A DNA stretch of 64,000 nt from FEN-299 sp963727765 (GCA_963727765.1 CAVSGZ010000012.1:124001-188000); one strand, 5' to 3'; positions 31,577 through 40,747 are shown, numbered from the stretch's first letter. The notes: a model not told the origin generated them from the sequence alone. Program-made: numbers and translations.

Positions 31577-32629
31577 TCAGTCGCGCTGCCAGCCCCCGCC
31601 CACCTCGACCCAGGGCCGGGGAATGAACAGCCGCTCGAACAGGCCGACGGCGTAACGGTCGGTCATCCCGGCCAGGAAATCGCGGGCGGCCGCGTCCATG
31701 CCGTCGCGCTCGACCGTCCGCATATCCAGGAACTCGTCGGGACGCTCGTGGACCTTTTTCCAGAGGAGGCCGAGAATGTCGGTCGCCTTCGCGAACTCGG
31801 ACGCCGACCTCCCCTTCTCGTAGACCGCGCCGAACAGGAAGGTGCGCAGCTCGAGGGTGGCCGAGAGCACGTCGTCGCTCATCCGGATCCGGTCGAGGCC
31901 CCGCTCGCGCGTCGTCATGACGACGTCGCGCACCATCCTGCCGATCCGCTCGGAGGGAGACCGGCCGAGCCGCTGCACCGCCGAGGCCGGCAGAGCCTCT
32001 TCCACCAGCAGGCCGGCCCGAATCGCGTCGTCGATGTCGTGATTGACGTACGCAATCAGGTCCGACACGCGGATCGACTGCCCCTCGAGCGTCGCGGCCA
32101 GGTTGTCGCCGCCGGTCGGCGCCCCCGATTTCCCCTTGGAGTGGCAGGCGATGCCGTTGCGCACCTCCCAGGTCAGGTTCAGACCCTTCCCGTCCCGCTC
32201 GAGCAGGTCGACCACGCGGAGGCTCTGGGCCGTGTGCGCGAAGCCGCCGGGCATCAGGTCGTTCAGGACCCGCTCGCCCCAGTGGCCGAACGGGGTGTGC
32301 CCAAGGTCGTGCCCGAGCGCCGTGGCCTCGGTCAGGTCCTCGTTCAGGCGGAGCGACTTGGCGATGGTCCGCGCGATCTGGGAAACCTCGAGCGTGTGAG
32401 TCAGGCGCGTACGGTAGTGGTCCCCCTCGGGCGAGAAGAACACCTGCGTCTTGTGTTTGAGGCGACGGAAGGCCTTGCAGTGGAGGATCCGGTCGCGGTC
32501 CCGCTGGAAGGCGGGCCGCATGTCGTCCTCGGGCTCGGGGCGCAGACGGCCCCGCGTCCCGGTGCTCAGCGCCGCCTCGGGAGCGAGACACTGCCGTTCG
32601 CGCGCTTCCAGCTCTTCGCGGATCGTCAT
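31577..32629 (-). CDS. dgt: Deoxyguanosinetriphosphate triphosphohydrolase-like protein
   Basis: The HD-superfamily enzyme hydrolyses dNTPs to nucleoside and triphosphate. The 350-residue protein has RTRLTHTLEVSQIAR, the metal site GHDLGHTPFGHWGE and GLNLTWEVRNGIACHSKG. It lacks the long insertion of E. coli Dgt and fits the shorter Dgt-like subfamily. It starts 8 bases after deoB. Confidence 0.92.
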   Translation of the reverse strand: MTIREELEARERQCLAPEAALSTGTRGRLRPEPEDDMRPAFQRDRDRILHCKAFRRLKHKTQVFFSPEGDHYRTRLTHTLEVSQIARTIAKSLRLNEDLTEATALGHDLGHTPFGHWGERVLNDLMPGGFAHTAQSLRVVDLLERDGKGLNLTWEVRNGIACHSKGKSGAPTGGDNLAATLEGQSIRVSDLIAYVNHDIDDAIRAGLLVEEALPASAVQRLGRSPSERIGRMVRDVVMTTRERGLDRIRMSDDVLSATLELRTFLFGAVYEKGRSASEFAKATDILGLLWKKVHERPDEFLDMRTVERDGMDAAARDFLAGMTDRYAVGLFERLFIPRPWVEVGGGWQRD

Positions 32630-32637
32630 GGCGAGGA

Positions 32638-33816
32638 TCAGGCCAACTCGGTCAGAAAACTCGTGCCGTTCACCAGCGGGCCCACGCCGAACACGTCGGC
32701 CAGCGTCTGGCCGAGGTCGGCGAAGGTCGATCGCGTCCCCAGGTCCGTCCCCGCCCGCACGCGCGCGCCGCAGACGAGCAGCGGCACGTGTTCGCGCGAA
32801 TGGTCGGTGCTGGGCGTCGTCGGATCGTTGCCGTGGTCCGCCGTCAGGACCAGCAGGTCGTCCGGCCGGAGGCGCGGCAGCAGCTCGGAGAGCCGTGCGT
32901 CGAACCGCTCCAGGTTCTTCGCGTAGCCCTCAACGTTGTTCCGATGGCCGTACACGGTGTCGAAGTCGACGAGGTTCGCGAAGACCAGACCGCGGGGCCG
33001 CTCGGCCATCGCCCGCTCGACCTGGTCCATCCCGTCGTCGTCGGAGACGGTGTGGACCGAGTCGGCGACGCCCTGCCCGGCGAAGAGGTCGACGATCTTC
33101 CCGATCGCGAAGGTCGGAATGGACGCGGCGGTCAGCCGATTGAGCAGCGTCTCGCCGATCGGCGGCATCGCGTAGTCGTGCCGGTTGGACGTCCGGCGGA
33201 ACGTCCCCGGTCTGCCAACGAACGGCCGCGCGATGATGCGTCCGAGGCCGCGGCCCTTCACCATGATGTCGTAGGCGATCTCGCACTCCCGGTACAGCTC
33301 CGGGACCGGGATGATCTCCTCGTGCGCCGCGATCTGGAAGACGCTGTCGGCCGACGTGTACACGATCGGCGAGCCGGTGCGCATGTGCTCGGCGCCGAGC
33401 TGCTCGATGATCACCGTGCCCGACGCCGCCACGTTGCCGATCGTCCGGCGGCCGATCCGGCGTTCGAACTCGTCGAGGATCTCCCGAGGGAACCCGTTCG
33501 GGTAGACCGGGAACGGGCGGTCCAGCGTCAGCCCCATCAGCTCCCAGTGCCCGGTGACCGAGTCCTTGTCCGGCGACCGCTCCATCATCCGGCCGTAGGC
33601 CGCGGCCGGCTCGGCCACCGGCGGCGCGCCCGGCAGGTCGACGATGCGCGAGAGCCCGAGGCTGCGCAGGGCCGGGATCTCGAGCTTCACACGGCGGGCG
33701 ATGTTGCCGAGCGTGTTGCTGCCCTGGTCGCCGTACTCGGCGGCGTCGGGCAATTCCCCGACGCCGACGCTGTCGAGCACGATGACGATGACGCGCGAGA
33801 AGGTTGGCGTCGTCAC
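32638..33816 (-). CDS. deoB: Phosphopentomutase
   Basis: DeoB interconverts (deoxy)ribose 1- and 5-phosphate in nucleoside salvage. The 392-residue alkaline-phosphatase-fold protein has IVIVLDSVGVGELPDAAEYG, SNTLGNIA, DSVTGHWELMG, YTSADSVFQIAAHE and LTADHGNDPTTPSTDHSRE (quoted in part). GTG 33816 overlaps the hfq stop as GTGA, so it is translationally coupled to hfq. Confidence 0.94.
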   Translation of the reverse strand: MTTPTFSRVIVIVLDSVGVGELPDAAEYGDQGSNTLGNIARRVKLEIPALRSLGLSRIVDLPGAPPVAEPAAAYGRMMERSPDKDSVTGHWELMGLTLDRPFPVYPNGFPREILDEFERRIGRRTIGNVAASGTVIIEQLGAEHMRTGSPIVYTSADSVFQIAAHEEIIPVPELYRECEIAYDIMVKGRGLGRIIARPFVGRPGTFRRTSNRHDYAMPPIGETLLNRLTAASIPTFAIGKIVDLFAGQGVADSVHTVSDDDGMDQVERAMAERPRGLVFANLVDFDTVYGHRNNVEGYAKNLERFDARLSELLPRLRPDDLLVLTADHGNDPTTPSTDHSREHVPLLVCGARVRAGTDLGTRSTFADLGQTLADVFGVGPLVNGTSFLTELA

Positions 33817-34073
33817 TGGGCGGGGTGGCTGTAGTAGCTGCCGATCGAACGGGTCGCCGTGATCGTGGCGATCGCGTGCTTGAAAATCAGCTGGTCGGTG
33901 CCGTCGCGGTCGACGATGACGGCGAAGCGGTCGAAGTTCTTGATGCGCCCCTCGAACTCGGAGCCGTCGAGCAGGCGGAAGCGAACCGGCATCCGGTCGC
34001 GCCGCGCGTGGTTGAGGAACGCGTCCTGGATGTTCGGCGTGGTCACCGGTTTCGATTCTGACGATGATGGCAT
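33813..34073 (-). CDS. hfq: RNA chaperone Hfq
   Basis: Hfq is a hexameric Sm-like protein that pairs small RNAs with mRNAs. The 86-residue protein has NIQDAFLNHARRDRMPVRF (Sm1) and the Sm2 region IFKHAIATI. GAGGAG, 9 bases before ATG 34073, lies inside the end of miaA. The miaA-hfq order is conserved in many bacteria. Confidence 0.93.
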   Translation of the reverse strand: MPSSSESKPVTTPNIQDAFLNHARRDRMPVRFRLLDGSEFEGRIKNFDRFAVIVDRDGTDQLIFKHAIATITATRSIGSYYSHPAQ

Positions 34074-34079
34074 ACGCTC

Positions 34080-35043
34080 TCACTCCTCGCCGTCGGCATC
34101 CGAAGCACGCAGGGCCAGATCGACGACTTGCGCCGCGCGCTCGATCGCGCCTGGCAGATCGCCCGGGCCGAGGTACTCTGATTAGGTTAGGCTCTTTGCG
34201 GAACCAGATCAACTGACGGCGGGCGTACTGCCGCGTCGCGCGCACGATGAGATCCCTCGTCTCCACTTCCCCGCGCAGCCCGCGCACGTGCTCGAGCGCC
34301 TGGCGGTAGCCCAGGCTGCCGAACGGGCGCGCGTCGGGCGGCACGCCGTCGGCGAGCAGCGCCCGCACTTCGTCGATCAGGCCGCGCCTGAGTTGTTCAT
34401 CCACGCGCCGCGCGATCCGTTCGTCGAGTTCAGGCGCCGGCACGTCGACCAGCAGGCCCACCGTCCGCATCCCGGGCCGCGGCGGGACGGTGGCGGCGAA
34501 ATGCGCCGTGAGCGGCGTCCCCGTGAGGAAGTACACCTCGAGCGCGCGCACGAGCCGCATGAGGTCGCGCGGCTGGATCCGTGCAGCCGACGGCGGGTCG
34601 ACGCGCGCGACCATGCGGTGCAGGAACGGCGCGCCGCGGCGGCGGGCGATGGCCCCGAGCCGCTCGCGCAGGGCCGGATTTCGCGCCGGGCCCGGAAACA
34701 GCCCGCGCGTCAGCGCGCGAAAGTAGAACCCGGTGCCGCCGACGAGCACCGGCTGCCGGCCCCTCGCGAGGATGTCGCCGATCGCGGCGGCGGCGTCGCG
34801 GCCGAAACGCGCGGCCGTGTAGTCGTCGGTCGCTTCGGCGATGTCGATTAGGTGGTGCGGGATCCCGCACCGGGCGGCGGGCGGCACCTTGTCGGTGCCG
34901 ATGTCGAACCGGCGGTACACGGCGGCCGAGTCGCAGCTGATGATCTCGCCGCCGAACCGCTCGGCCAGCGCAAGGGCGAGTGCGCTCTTGCCGCTGGCCG
35001 TCGGGCCGAGCACAGCGATGAGAGGTCGGGGCGGTTGAGTCAC
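34080..35043 (-). CDS. miaA: tRNA dimethylallyltransferase, apparent frameshift near the 3' end
   Basis: MiaA adds the dimethylallyl group to A37 of tRNAs reading UNN codons. From ATG 35043 the frame gives IAVLGPTASGKSALALALA (P-loop), ISCDSAAVYRRFDIGTDK, PVLVGGTGFYFRAL and RQYARRQLIWFRKEPNLI. At 34179 one extra base shifts the frame; skipping it joins NLI to EYLGPGDLPGAIERA and a stop at 34080, for about 320 residues. Without the skip the frame runs on, with no stop, through hfq into deoB, a product of high GC. Sequencing error is the likeliest cause. Confidence 0.9.
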
Positions 35044-35047
35044 ACGC

Positions 35048-35131
35048 TTAGGAGAGCAGCAGCCGGCCGACGACGTAGAGGGCGAGGAGCGAAGCGAGGG
35101 CGAGCAGACCGCCCTGCTCGGTGCGCGTCAT
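35048..35131 (-). CDS. Candidate 27-residue membrane peptide
   Basis: ATG 35131, with AGGA 7 bases upstream, opens a 27-codon frame: a short polar start (MTRTEQGG) and one hydrophobic helix (LLALASLLALYVVGRLLLS). It lies between the TonB-like gene and miaA, 12 bases after the former and 4 bases before the latter, so it fits an operon. It could also be an accident of the frame. Confidence 0.5.
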   Translation of the reverse strand: MTRTEQGGLLALASLLALYVVGRLLLS

Positions 35132-35143
35132 GCGGCGTTCCTG

Positions 35144-36109
35144 TTAGCGATACGGCGGCGTCTCGTTGTAGTAGAACGTCACGGTGAAGAAGCAGTGGTC
35201 GGAAGGGTATTCCGCGGGCAGCGGCTGCGTCGGGTTCGACGCGATGAGGGCGCCCTGCGCGGCCCGATTGAACGACTGGACCGGGCACGGACCCGGCACG
35301 TCGATCTCGGTGATGCTGCCGTCCTTGTGGACGTTGAAGGTCACCACCACGTGCCCCTTCATCGTCATGGCCGCCATCGGGATCAGCCAGTTGCGCTTGA
35401 TCTGGGCGATGAAGCGGCGCAGCCACGGCCCGAACTCGACCCCCTTGGAGTCGAACTGGATGGCGGCCTGCGGCTCGCCGCCCGCCCCTCCGGGGTTGTC
35501 GAACACATCGCCTGGCGCGTAACGGAACGGGTTGGCCACGGCAGCCGACAGGGGCCCCGGGAAGCCCGACGCGCCGGGGCTGCCATCCCGCGGCGCGCCG
35601 AGCGGCGGACCGGAGAGCCCCGTCAGCGGCGACCCGTTCTGCCCGTTGTCTCCGTTCTGGCCAGGTTGCTGCGCCGCGTCGGGAGACGGCTGGCGGGCCG
35701 CCTGGGGAGGCACGGTCAGGGACCGCTGTTCCACCATCTCGGACGTGTTGCCGCGCGAGAACGGCATGTCGTTGGTCGGGTGGGGCGCGCGCTCGCGCGC
35801 CGCCGCGCGGCGGTTCACGTCCGACGCGGGCGCGTTGGGCGACGCGGTCCGGGACTGGCGGTCGACGGCCGGTGCCATGAAGACGAATCGCGGGGGACTG
35901 GTGTCGCGCTGCGCGGCGATCATGGCCGCCCGCCTGGCCGCGTCGCTTTGTGGCAGCGACGCGAGGTAGATCATCACGATGAGGGCGACGATGTCCATGA
36001 ACACCGCCACCGCCACCGCGACGATCAGGTGAAGGAGATCCTCCAACCGGGCGTATTCGCGGCTGAGCGCCTCGTAGTCCGGGCGATCGTCGTAGAAGTC
36101 GAAGAACAT
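35144..36109 (-). CDS. TonB-like energy-transducer protein
   Basis: The 321-residue protein has a short cytoplasmic N-terminus, one membrane helix (about 27-50, HLIVAVAVAVFMDIVALIVMIYL), a long Pro/Gly/Gln-rich periplasmic linker with QPGQNGDNGQNGS, and a C-terminal domain of TonB/TolA type (FIAQIKRNWLIP, GHVVVTFNVHKDGSITEI, FYYNETPPY). It may couple the membrane potential to outer-membrane transport. No ExbB/ExbD is nearby. Two TATA-like boxes lie upstream (36124-36129 and 36184-36189). Confidence 0.78.
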   Translation of the reverse strand: MFFDFYDDRPDYEALSREYARLEDLLHLIVAVAVAVFMDIVALIVMIYLASLPQSDAARRAAMIAAQRDTSPPRFVFMAPAVDRQSRTASPNAPASDVNRRAAARERAPHPTNDMPFSRGNTSEMVEQRSLTVPPQAARQPSPDAAQQPGQNGDNGQNGSPLTGLSGPPLGAPRDGSPGASGFPGPLSAAVANPFRYAPGDVFDNPGGAGGEPQAAIQFDSKGVEFGPWLRRFIAQIKRNWLIPMAAMTMKGHVVVTFNVHKDGSITEIDVPGPCPVQSFNRAAQGALIASNPTQPLPAEYPSDHCFFTVTFYYNETPPYR

Positions 36110-36232
36110 CTGGGATACGAAACTATAGCACTCTGGCGTCGAAGGACCGCCGGGGCGGGCAGGCGCTGGCTGGACCTTTTCCCATTATAGACGCCCCCCG
36201 GTCCGCTTTGGCCTCCCGCCGGCTCAACTTCC

Positions 36233-36940
36233 TCATTTCTCGGCCGTATAGAGCATCACGATCCCCCACGACAGCGGCCTCGCCGATGGCTGCCGGAAGC
36301 CGCACGCGCGGAGGTGGTCGAGCATCGCGTCCGGCGCGATGAAGCCGCCAACCGACGCCGGCAGGTAGGTGTACGCGGTGCCATGCCCCGACACCAGCCG
36401 CCCGATCCGCGGCAGCACGTGCCGGAAGTACGGCAGATACACGGTCCGCACGAGCCGTGATGCAGGGATGGAGAACTCGAGGATCGCCAGGCGACCGCCC
36501 GGACGGAGCACGCGGTGCATCTCGGCCAGCCCACGCTCGGGCTGTTCGACGTTGCGGATGCCGAAGGCCACCGTCGCGGCATCCATCGACGCGGAGGCCA
36601 GCGGCAGTTTCGTGGCGTCGCCGCGCGCGAGAACGATCCGCCGGTCCTCACCGCGCGCCCGCAGTTTCCCGGCACCCAGGCGCAGCATCTCGGCGGAGAA
36701 GTCGACCCCGACGACGCGCGAGGCCCCCGGTTGCGCGGCCACGGCGGCCAGGGCGACATCACCGGTTCCCGTGCAGACGTCGACGACCCATTCCCGGCCG
36801 GTGAGTCGGAGCGACCGGATGGCCAGCTGGCGCCAGCGGCGGTCCAGCCCCGCGCTGAGCACGTGATTGAGGAGGTCGTACCGGGCGGCAATGGCGTCGA
36901 ACATCGCCGCGACGCGCGCGGGACGCTTGTCGATCGACAT
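36233..36940 (-). CDS. ubiE: Demethylmenaquinone/ubiquinone C-methyltransferase
   Basis: The SAM-dependent enzyme performs the C-methylation of quinone precursors; menaquinone is likely here. The 235-residue protein has MFDAIAARYDLLNHVLSAGLD (in part), DVCTGTGDVAL (SAM site), ATVAFGIRNVEQPERGL and VGGFIAPDAMLDHLRACGF. ATG 36940 has GGGAG 10 bases upstream; a GTG at 36949 would overlap the previous stop as GTGA. Confidence 0.92.
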   Translation of the reverse strand: MSIDKRPARVAAMFDAIAARYDLLNHVLSAGLDRRWRQLAIRSLRLTGREWVVDVCTGTGDVALAAVAAQPGASRVVGVDFSAEMLRLGAGKLRARGEDRRIVLARGDATKLPLASASMDAATVAFGIRNVEQPERGLAEMHRVLRPGGRLAILEFSIPASRLVRTVYLPYFRHVLPRIGRLVSGHGTAYTYLPASVGGFIAPDAMLDHLRACGFRQPSARPLSWGIVMLYTAEK

Positions 36941-36945
36941 GGCGG

Positions 36946-37890
36946 TCACGCTCCCGCCGCCATGCGCTCCGTTACGCGCTCGGCCAGCGCCAGCGCGCGG
37001 CGGCCGTCGCGGCCGGAGACGAGCGGCGGGCGACCGTCCCGTACTGCCGCCAGAAAGTCCGACAACTCGCAGGCCAGCGGCTCCTCGCGGGCAATCTCCA
37101 CCCGCCCCCCCTCGATCGCCGGCGGGGCTCCGGCACGGCGAACGAGCCGGTACACCTCGACCTCCTGCGCCGCGTAATCGACCGACACGTACGCGTCGGC
37201 CTGGAAGAACCGGATCTTCCGCACCCGCTCCCGACTGATCCGGCTGGCCGTGAGGTTGGCGATGCACCCGTTCTCGAACCGCAGGCGCGCATTGGCGATG
37301 TCGACGCGGCCGGTCAGCACCGGGACGCCCACCGCCTCGACCGACGCCACCTCAGACGGCACCAGCGACAAAACGATGTCGAGGTCGTGGATCATCAGGT
37401 CGAAGACCACGTCGATGTCGAGGCTGCGTTCCGGAAAGGTGCCGAGCCGGTGAACCTCGACGAACCGGGGGTTGCGCAGCTCGCGCGAGGCGGCCGCCAC
37501 GGCCGGGTTGAACCGCTCGGTGTGGCCGACGGCCAGCAAAGTGCCGCGCGCGTCGGCCGCCGCGATCAGGCGGTCGGCGTCAGCACCCGTTGCGGCCAGC
37601 GGCTTCTCGACCAGCACCGGGATGCCCCGCTCGAGGAACGGCAGGGCGACGTCGAGGTGTGCCGCGGTGGGCACGGCAATGGAGACGGCGTCCACGCGGT
37701 CGATCACGTCCTCGACTCGCGTGAACGGCTGCGACCCGCACGCGGCCGCGACGTCGGCGGCCCGATCGGCCTTGATATCGACGACGCCGACCAGCGTCGC
37801 GCCGGGCAGGCCGGACAGGATCCGGGCGTGATGCCGGCCGAGATGGCCCACGCCGATGGCAGCAACGCGAAGCGGGGCGGAAGTGGTCAT
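36946..37890 (-). CDS. Gfo/Idh/MocA-family oxidoreductase
   Basis: The NAD(P)-dependent oxidoreductase has 314 residues. The Rossmann motif is IGVGHLGRHHARIL; EKPLAATGADADRL is the family Lys site; DLMIHDLDIVLSLV is the His-bearing motif. It lies between lpxI and ubiE in the envelope cluster. Similar genes beside lpx clusters may act on a UDP-sugar, but the substrate cannot be read from sequence. Confidence 0.87.
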   Translation of the reverse strand: MTTSAPLRVAAIGVGHLGRHHARILSGLPGATLVGVVDIKADRAADVAAACGSQPFTRVEDVIDRVDAVSIAVPTAAHLDVALPFLERGIPVLVEKPLAATGADADRLIAAADARGTLLAVGHTERFNPAVAAASRELRNPRFVEVHRLGTFPERSLDIDVVFDLMIHDLDIVLSLVPSEVASVEAVGVPVLTGRVDIANARLRFENGCIANLTASRISRERVRKIRFFQADAYVSVDYAAQEVEVYRLVRRAGAPPAIEGGRVEIAREEPLACELSDFLAAVRDGRPPLVSGRDGRRALALAERVTERMAAGA

Positions 37891-37903
37891 CGCAGTCGAC
37901 CCG

Positions 37904-38734
37904 TCAGTGGCCCAGGGGCCGCGCACGCCCGACAATCGCGATGCCGGCCCGGTCGGCCGCTGCGACGAGTTCGGGCAGATCGAACAGCAGCGTCCGTCCG
38001 GCATCGACCGACAGCGCCGTCGCGCCCGCCTCGCGCATCGCCTCGAGGGTCGGCAGGCCGACGACCGGGACGTCGAATCGCATGTCCTGCGCCGGCTTGG
38101 ACACCTTCACGACGCGCGTCCCCGCCCCGGCCAGGCGCCCGGCGCGCGCGATGACCTCGTCGGTGCCCTCCATCGCCTCCACCGCCACGACGGCCATGTC
38201 CTTGACGACGACGGTCTGGCCGATGTCGAGGCCGGCCACCGCGTCCGCGATCCGGTAGCCGAAGTCGACGTCGGCCTGTTCTTCACCGGTCAGGGGCCGC
38301 CGTCCGATCGGCCCCGGCCCGGCGAGCAGGGGCGCGAGAAACGCGGTCGAGTCGAGCAGCTCGATGCCGTGGTCGCCGAGCACGTCGGCGACGGCGGAGA
38401 TGAGGGCGTCGGTGTTCTTCGACCGCAGACGCAGCAGGGCGGAAAGCAGGAGTCGGTCGGGCACCACCCCCGAGAAGATCTTGACGTGCCGGACCTGGCC
38501 GGCCATCACGGCGCGGGTGGCGCCGGCCTCGCGCAACGCGTCGATGCAGCGGCCCAGTTGGCCGAGCGACAGCCAGACGATCGCGGCCTTCGGCTCTCTG
38601 GCCGCCGCCTCGCTCAGCGCGGGCGAGGCCTCTTCCTCGATCGCGACGATCGTGACCTCGTGGCCCAAGCGGCGGGCCGCGTCGAGCACGAGAAACGGGA
38701 ACCGGCCGTTGCCGGCAATCAGGCCGATGCGCAT
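37904..38734 (-). CDS. lpxI: UDP-2,3-diacylglucosamine diphosphatase LpxI
   Basis: LpxI cleaves UDP-2,3-diacylglucosamine to lipid X in lipid A synthesis. The 276-residue protein begins MRIGLIAGNGRFPFLVLDAA and has KIFSGVVPDRLLLSAL, TAFLAPLLAGPGPIGRR and PTLEAMREAGATALSVDAGRTL (in part), matching the DUF1009 family. It follows fabZ-lpxA after 19 bases. Confidence 0.92.
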   Translation of the reverse strand: MRIGLIAGNGRFPFLVLDAARRLGHEVTIVAIEEEASPALSEAAAREPKAAIVWLSLGQLGRCIDALREAGATRAVMAGQVRHVKIFSGVVPDRLLLSALLRLRSKNTDALISAVADVLGDHGIELLDSTAFLAPLLAGPGPIGRRPLTGEEQADVDFGYRIADAVAGLDIGQTVVVKDMAVVAVEAMEGTDEVIARAGRLAGAGTRVVKVSKPAQDMRFDVPVVGLPTLEAMREAGATALSVDAGRTLLFDLPELVAAADRAGIAIVGRARPLGH

Positions 38735-38753
38735 GGCGGTCTGAGGCGCCTCG

Positions 38754-40022
38754 CTAGTCCTCCACGCCGGATTCATCCGCCCGGCGCGTCGGGCGGCGCA
38801 GCAGCACGCCGCGGGCCGATCCCCGGATGAACTCGGTCAGGTACTGGACCTCCGGGCACACCAGCGACTCGTCGGCCCGGATCCGGTTGACGGCCATCGT
38901 CGTGTTCAGCTTCGAGACGAGCAGGTACCGGTAGGCGCGTTTCAGCTTGGCGATCGTCTCGGGCGGGAAGCCGCGGCGCTCGAGGCCGACCGAGTTGACG
39001 CCGTAGATGCGTGCGCGGTTCCCGACCGTCTTGGCAAACGGCATTGCGTCCTTGGTGACGACCGAGTAGCCGCCGATGAAGGCGTGACGGCCGACGCGGC
39101 AGAACTGGTGCACGCCGGAGAAGGCGCTGATGTTGGCGAAGTCCTCGACGTGCACGTGCCCGCCGAGCGTGGCGGCGTTGCCCAGGATGGTCTCGTTCCC
39201 GACGACGCAGTCGTGGGCGACGTGCGCGTAGGCCATGATCAGGTTGCCACGACCGATCCGCGTCATCCCGCCGCCTTCCGCCGTGGCGCGGTGGATGGTG
39301 ACGAACTCGCGGATGATGTTGCCCTCTCCGATCTCGACGCGCGTGGGCTGCCCGGCGTACTGCAGGTGCTGCGGGGCCAGGCCGATCGACACGAACGGCG
39401 CAATCTCGTTGTCGTCGCCGATCCCGGTCCAGCCGTCGATTACGGTGGAGGCCCCGATGCGGCAGTTCCGGCCGATGCGGACGTGCGGCCCGATGACCGC
39501 GTGCGGTCCGACCGTCGTCCCTTCACCAATGACCGCGCCGGGGCTGACGAGGGCCGTCGGGTCGATCGACGCCGGGTCGGGCTCGACCGCCATGAGCAGG
39601 TCGGCCTCGGTCACGAGCTGCTCGCCGACGTAGGCGACGCCGTGGAGGAGCGTCACCCTGCCCCTGGTCCTCCGGCGCACGACCTCGACGCGGACGCGGT
39701 CGCCCGGCACCACCTGCCGCCTGAACTTCGCGTCGTTGATGCCGCGCAGGACGGCGTGCGCGGTGGGCCGCCGGCCGACGCGATGGAGGACAAGGTAGGC
39801 CGAGACCTGGGCCAGCGTCTCGACCATCAGCACGCCGGGCATGAGCGGCGTGCCCGGGAAATGCCCCTGGAAAAAGACCTCGTCGACCGCGACGTTCTTC
39901 ACCGCGACGACACGTTCGTCCGGCACGTGCTCGGTGACGGCGTCAACCAGCAGCGCGGGGTAGCGAAAGCGGAGCCGGTCGACGATCAGCGGAATGGTGT
40001 CGGCGTGCACGAGTGTCGTCAC
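38754..40022 (-). CDS. Fusion of 3-hydroxyacyl-ACP dehydratase FabZ and UDP-GlcNAc acyltransferase LpxA
   Basis: The 422-residue protein joins two enzymes. Residues 1-148 are FabZ, with the hotdog motif GHFPGTPLMPGVLMVETLAQ (H54, E68). Residues about 152-422 are LpxA: left-handed helix hexapeptides (VSPGAVIGEGTTVGPHAVIG), NIIREFVTIHRAT and the catalytic His267 in AYAHVAHDC, and a helical C-terminus (ETIAKLKRAYRYLL). Both act on 3-hydroxyacyl-ACP, so the fusion could channel or balance substrate. No stop lies between the domains. Bacteroidetes fuse LpxC to FabZ instead. Confidence 0.93.
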   Translation of the reverse strand: MTTLVHADTIPLIVDRLRFRYPALLVDAVTEHVPDERVVAVKNVAVDEVFFQGHFPGTPLMPGVLMVETLAQVSAYLVLHRVGRRPTAHAVLRGINDAKFRRQVVPGDRVRVEVVRRRTRGRVTLLHGVAYVGEQLVTEADLLMAVEPDPASIDPTALVSPGAVIGEGTTVGPHAVIGPHVRIGRNCRIGASTVIDGWTGIGDDNEIAPFVSIGLAPQHLQYAGQPTRVEIGEGNIIREFVTIHRATAEGGGMTRIGRGNLIMAYAHVAHDCVVGNETILGNAATLGGHVHVEDFANISAFSGVHQFCRVGRHAFIGGYSVVTKDAMPFAKTVGNRARIYGVNSVGLERRGFPPETIAKLKRAYRYLLVSKLNTTMAVNRIRADESLVCPEVQYLTEFIRGSARGVLLRRPTRRADESGVED

Positions 40023-40117
40023 CCTCAGTCAGCCGGTGGACGAGGATCAGGGGACACGCGGTCCCGCGACCGGCCACCGCCGTCGGGCGGCGGCCCGGTC
40101 GTCCGCGAGGGTGCCAG

Positions 40118-40747
40118 CTACTTCGCCGCGCCAGCCGTGGCCGCGTCGAACCGCTTGATGACCTCGGCCGTCAGGTCGAGACCCGAGTCGGCCCACACCA
40201 TCCCGGCGTCGGTCTGGCTCAGCAGGATGTGCAGCCCCTTCTCCACCGCGATCTGCTGGATGATGGGCGACAGCTTCCGCTGGAACTCCCCCTGGAGCTG
40301 CTGCTGCAGGTCGGTCATCTCGGCCTCGGCGTCCTGCTGGAGGCGCTGGATCTCGACCTGGACCTTCTCCGCCTCCTTCTGCGTGGCCGCCCGGGCTTCC
40401 TCGCTGAGCAGCCCGCCGCTGTTGAGCTTCTGCTGGGCGGTCTCGAGCTGCTTGTTCTTCGCGTTGAGCTCGGCCAGCTTCTTCTCGCGGAGCTGGGTGA
40501 CCTTCGCCGTCGAGGCCTTGCCCTCGGCCGACTCGGCGGCGATGCGAGGGATGTTGATGAAGGCAATCTTGGCGCCCTCGGGGAACGCTCTCGGCGGCTG
40601 CGGCGCCGCCTGCGGGGCCGCCGGCGGCGGCGCAGGCTTCTGGGTGGCGGTGGCAGGCGTCGTCGGCTTGGCCTGGGCCAGTGCGAGTGTCGGTACTCCA
40701 GCTCCCAGAGCCAAGCTGAGTCCCACGGCAACGGTGAAGCGTCTCAT
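40118..40747 (-). CDS. Skp/OmpH-family periplasmic chaperone
   Basis: Skp holds unfolded outer-membrane proteins for BamA. The 209-residue protein has a signal peptide (VAVGLSLALGAGVPTLALA-Q), a Pro/Ala-rich linker, a strand segment (AKIAFINIPRIAAESAEG), a long charged coiled coil (about 80-165) and a C-terminal segment (EKGLHILLSQTDAGMVWAD). It sits directly after bamA and before fabZ-lpxA, the conserved order. Confidence 0.88.
   Translation of the reverse strand: MRRFTVAVGLSLALGAGVPTLALAQAKPTTPATATQKPAPPPAAPQAAPQPPRAFPEGAKIAFINIPRIAAESAEGKASTAKVTQLREKKLAELNAKNKQLETAQQKLNSGGLLSEEARAATQKEAEKVQVEIQRLQQDAEAEMTDLQQQLQGEFQRKLSPIIQQIAVEKGLHILLSQTDAGMVWADSGLDLTAEVIKRFDAATAGAAK

Noticed and set aside
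32638..35043. An 801-codon open frame that joins miaA to deoB
   Set aside because: hfq is encoded in another frame between them, and both flanking genes have natural ends or starts (deoB GTG at 33816, miaA stop at 34080 after a one-base skip). The long frame is a GC effect plus the miaA frameshift.
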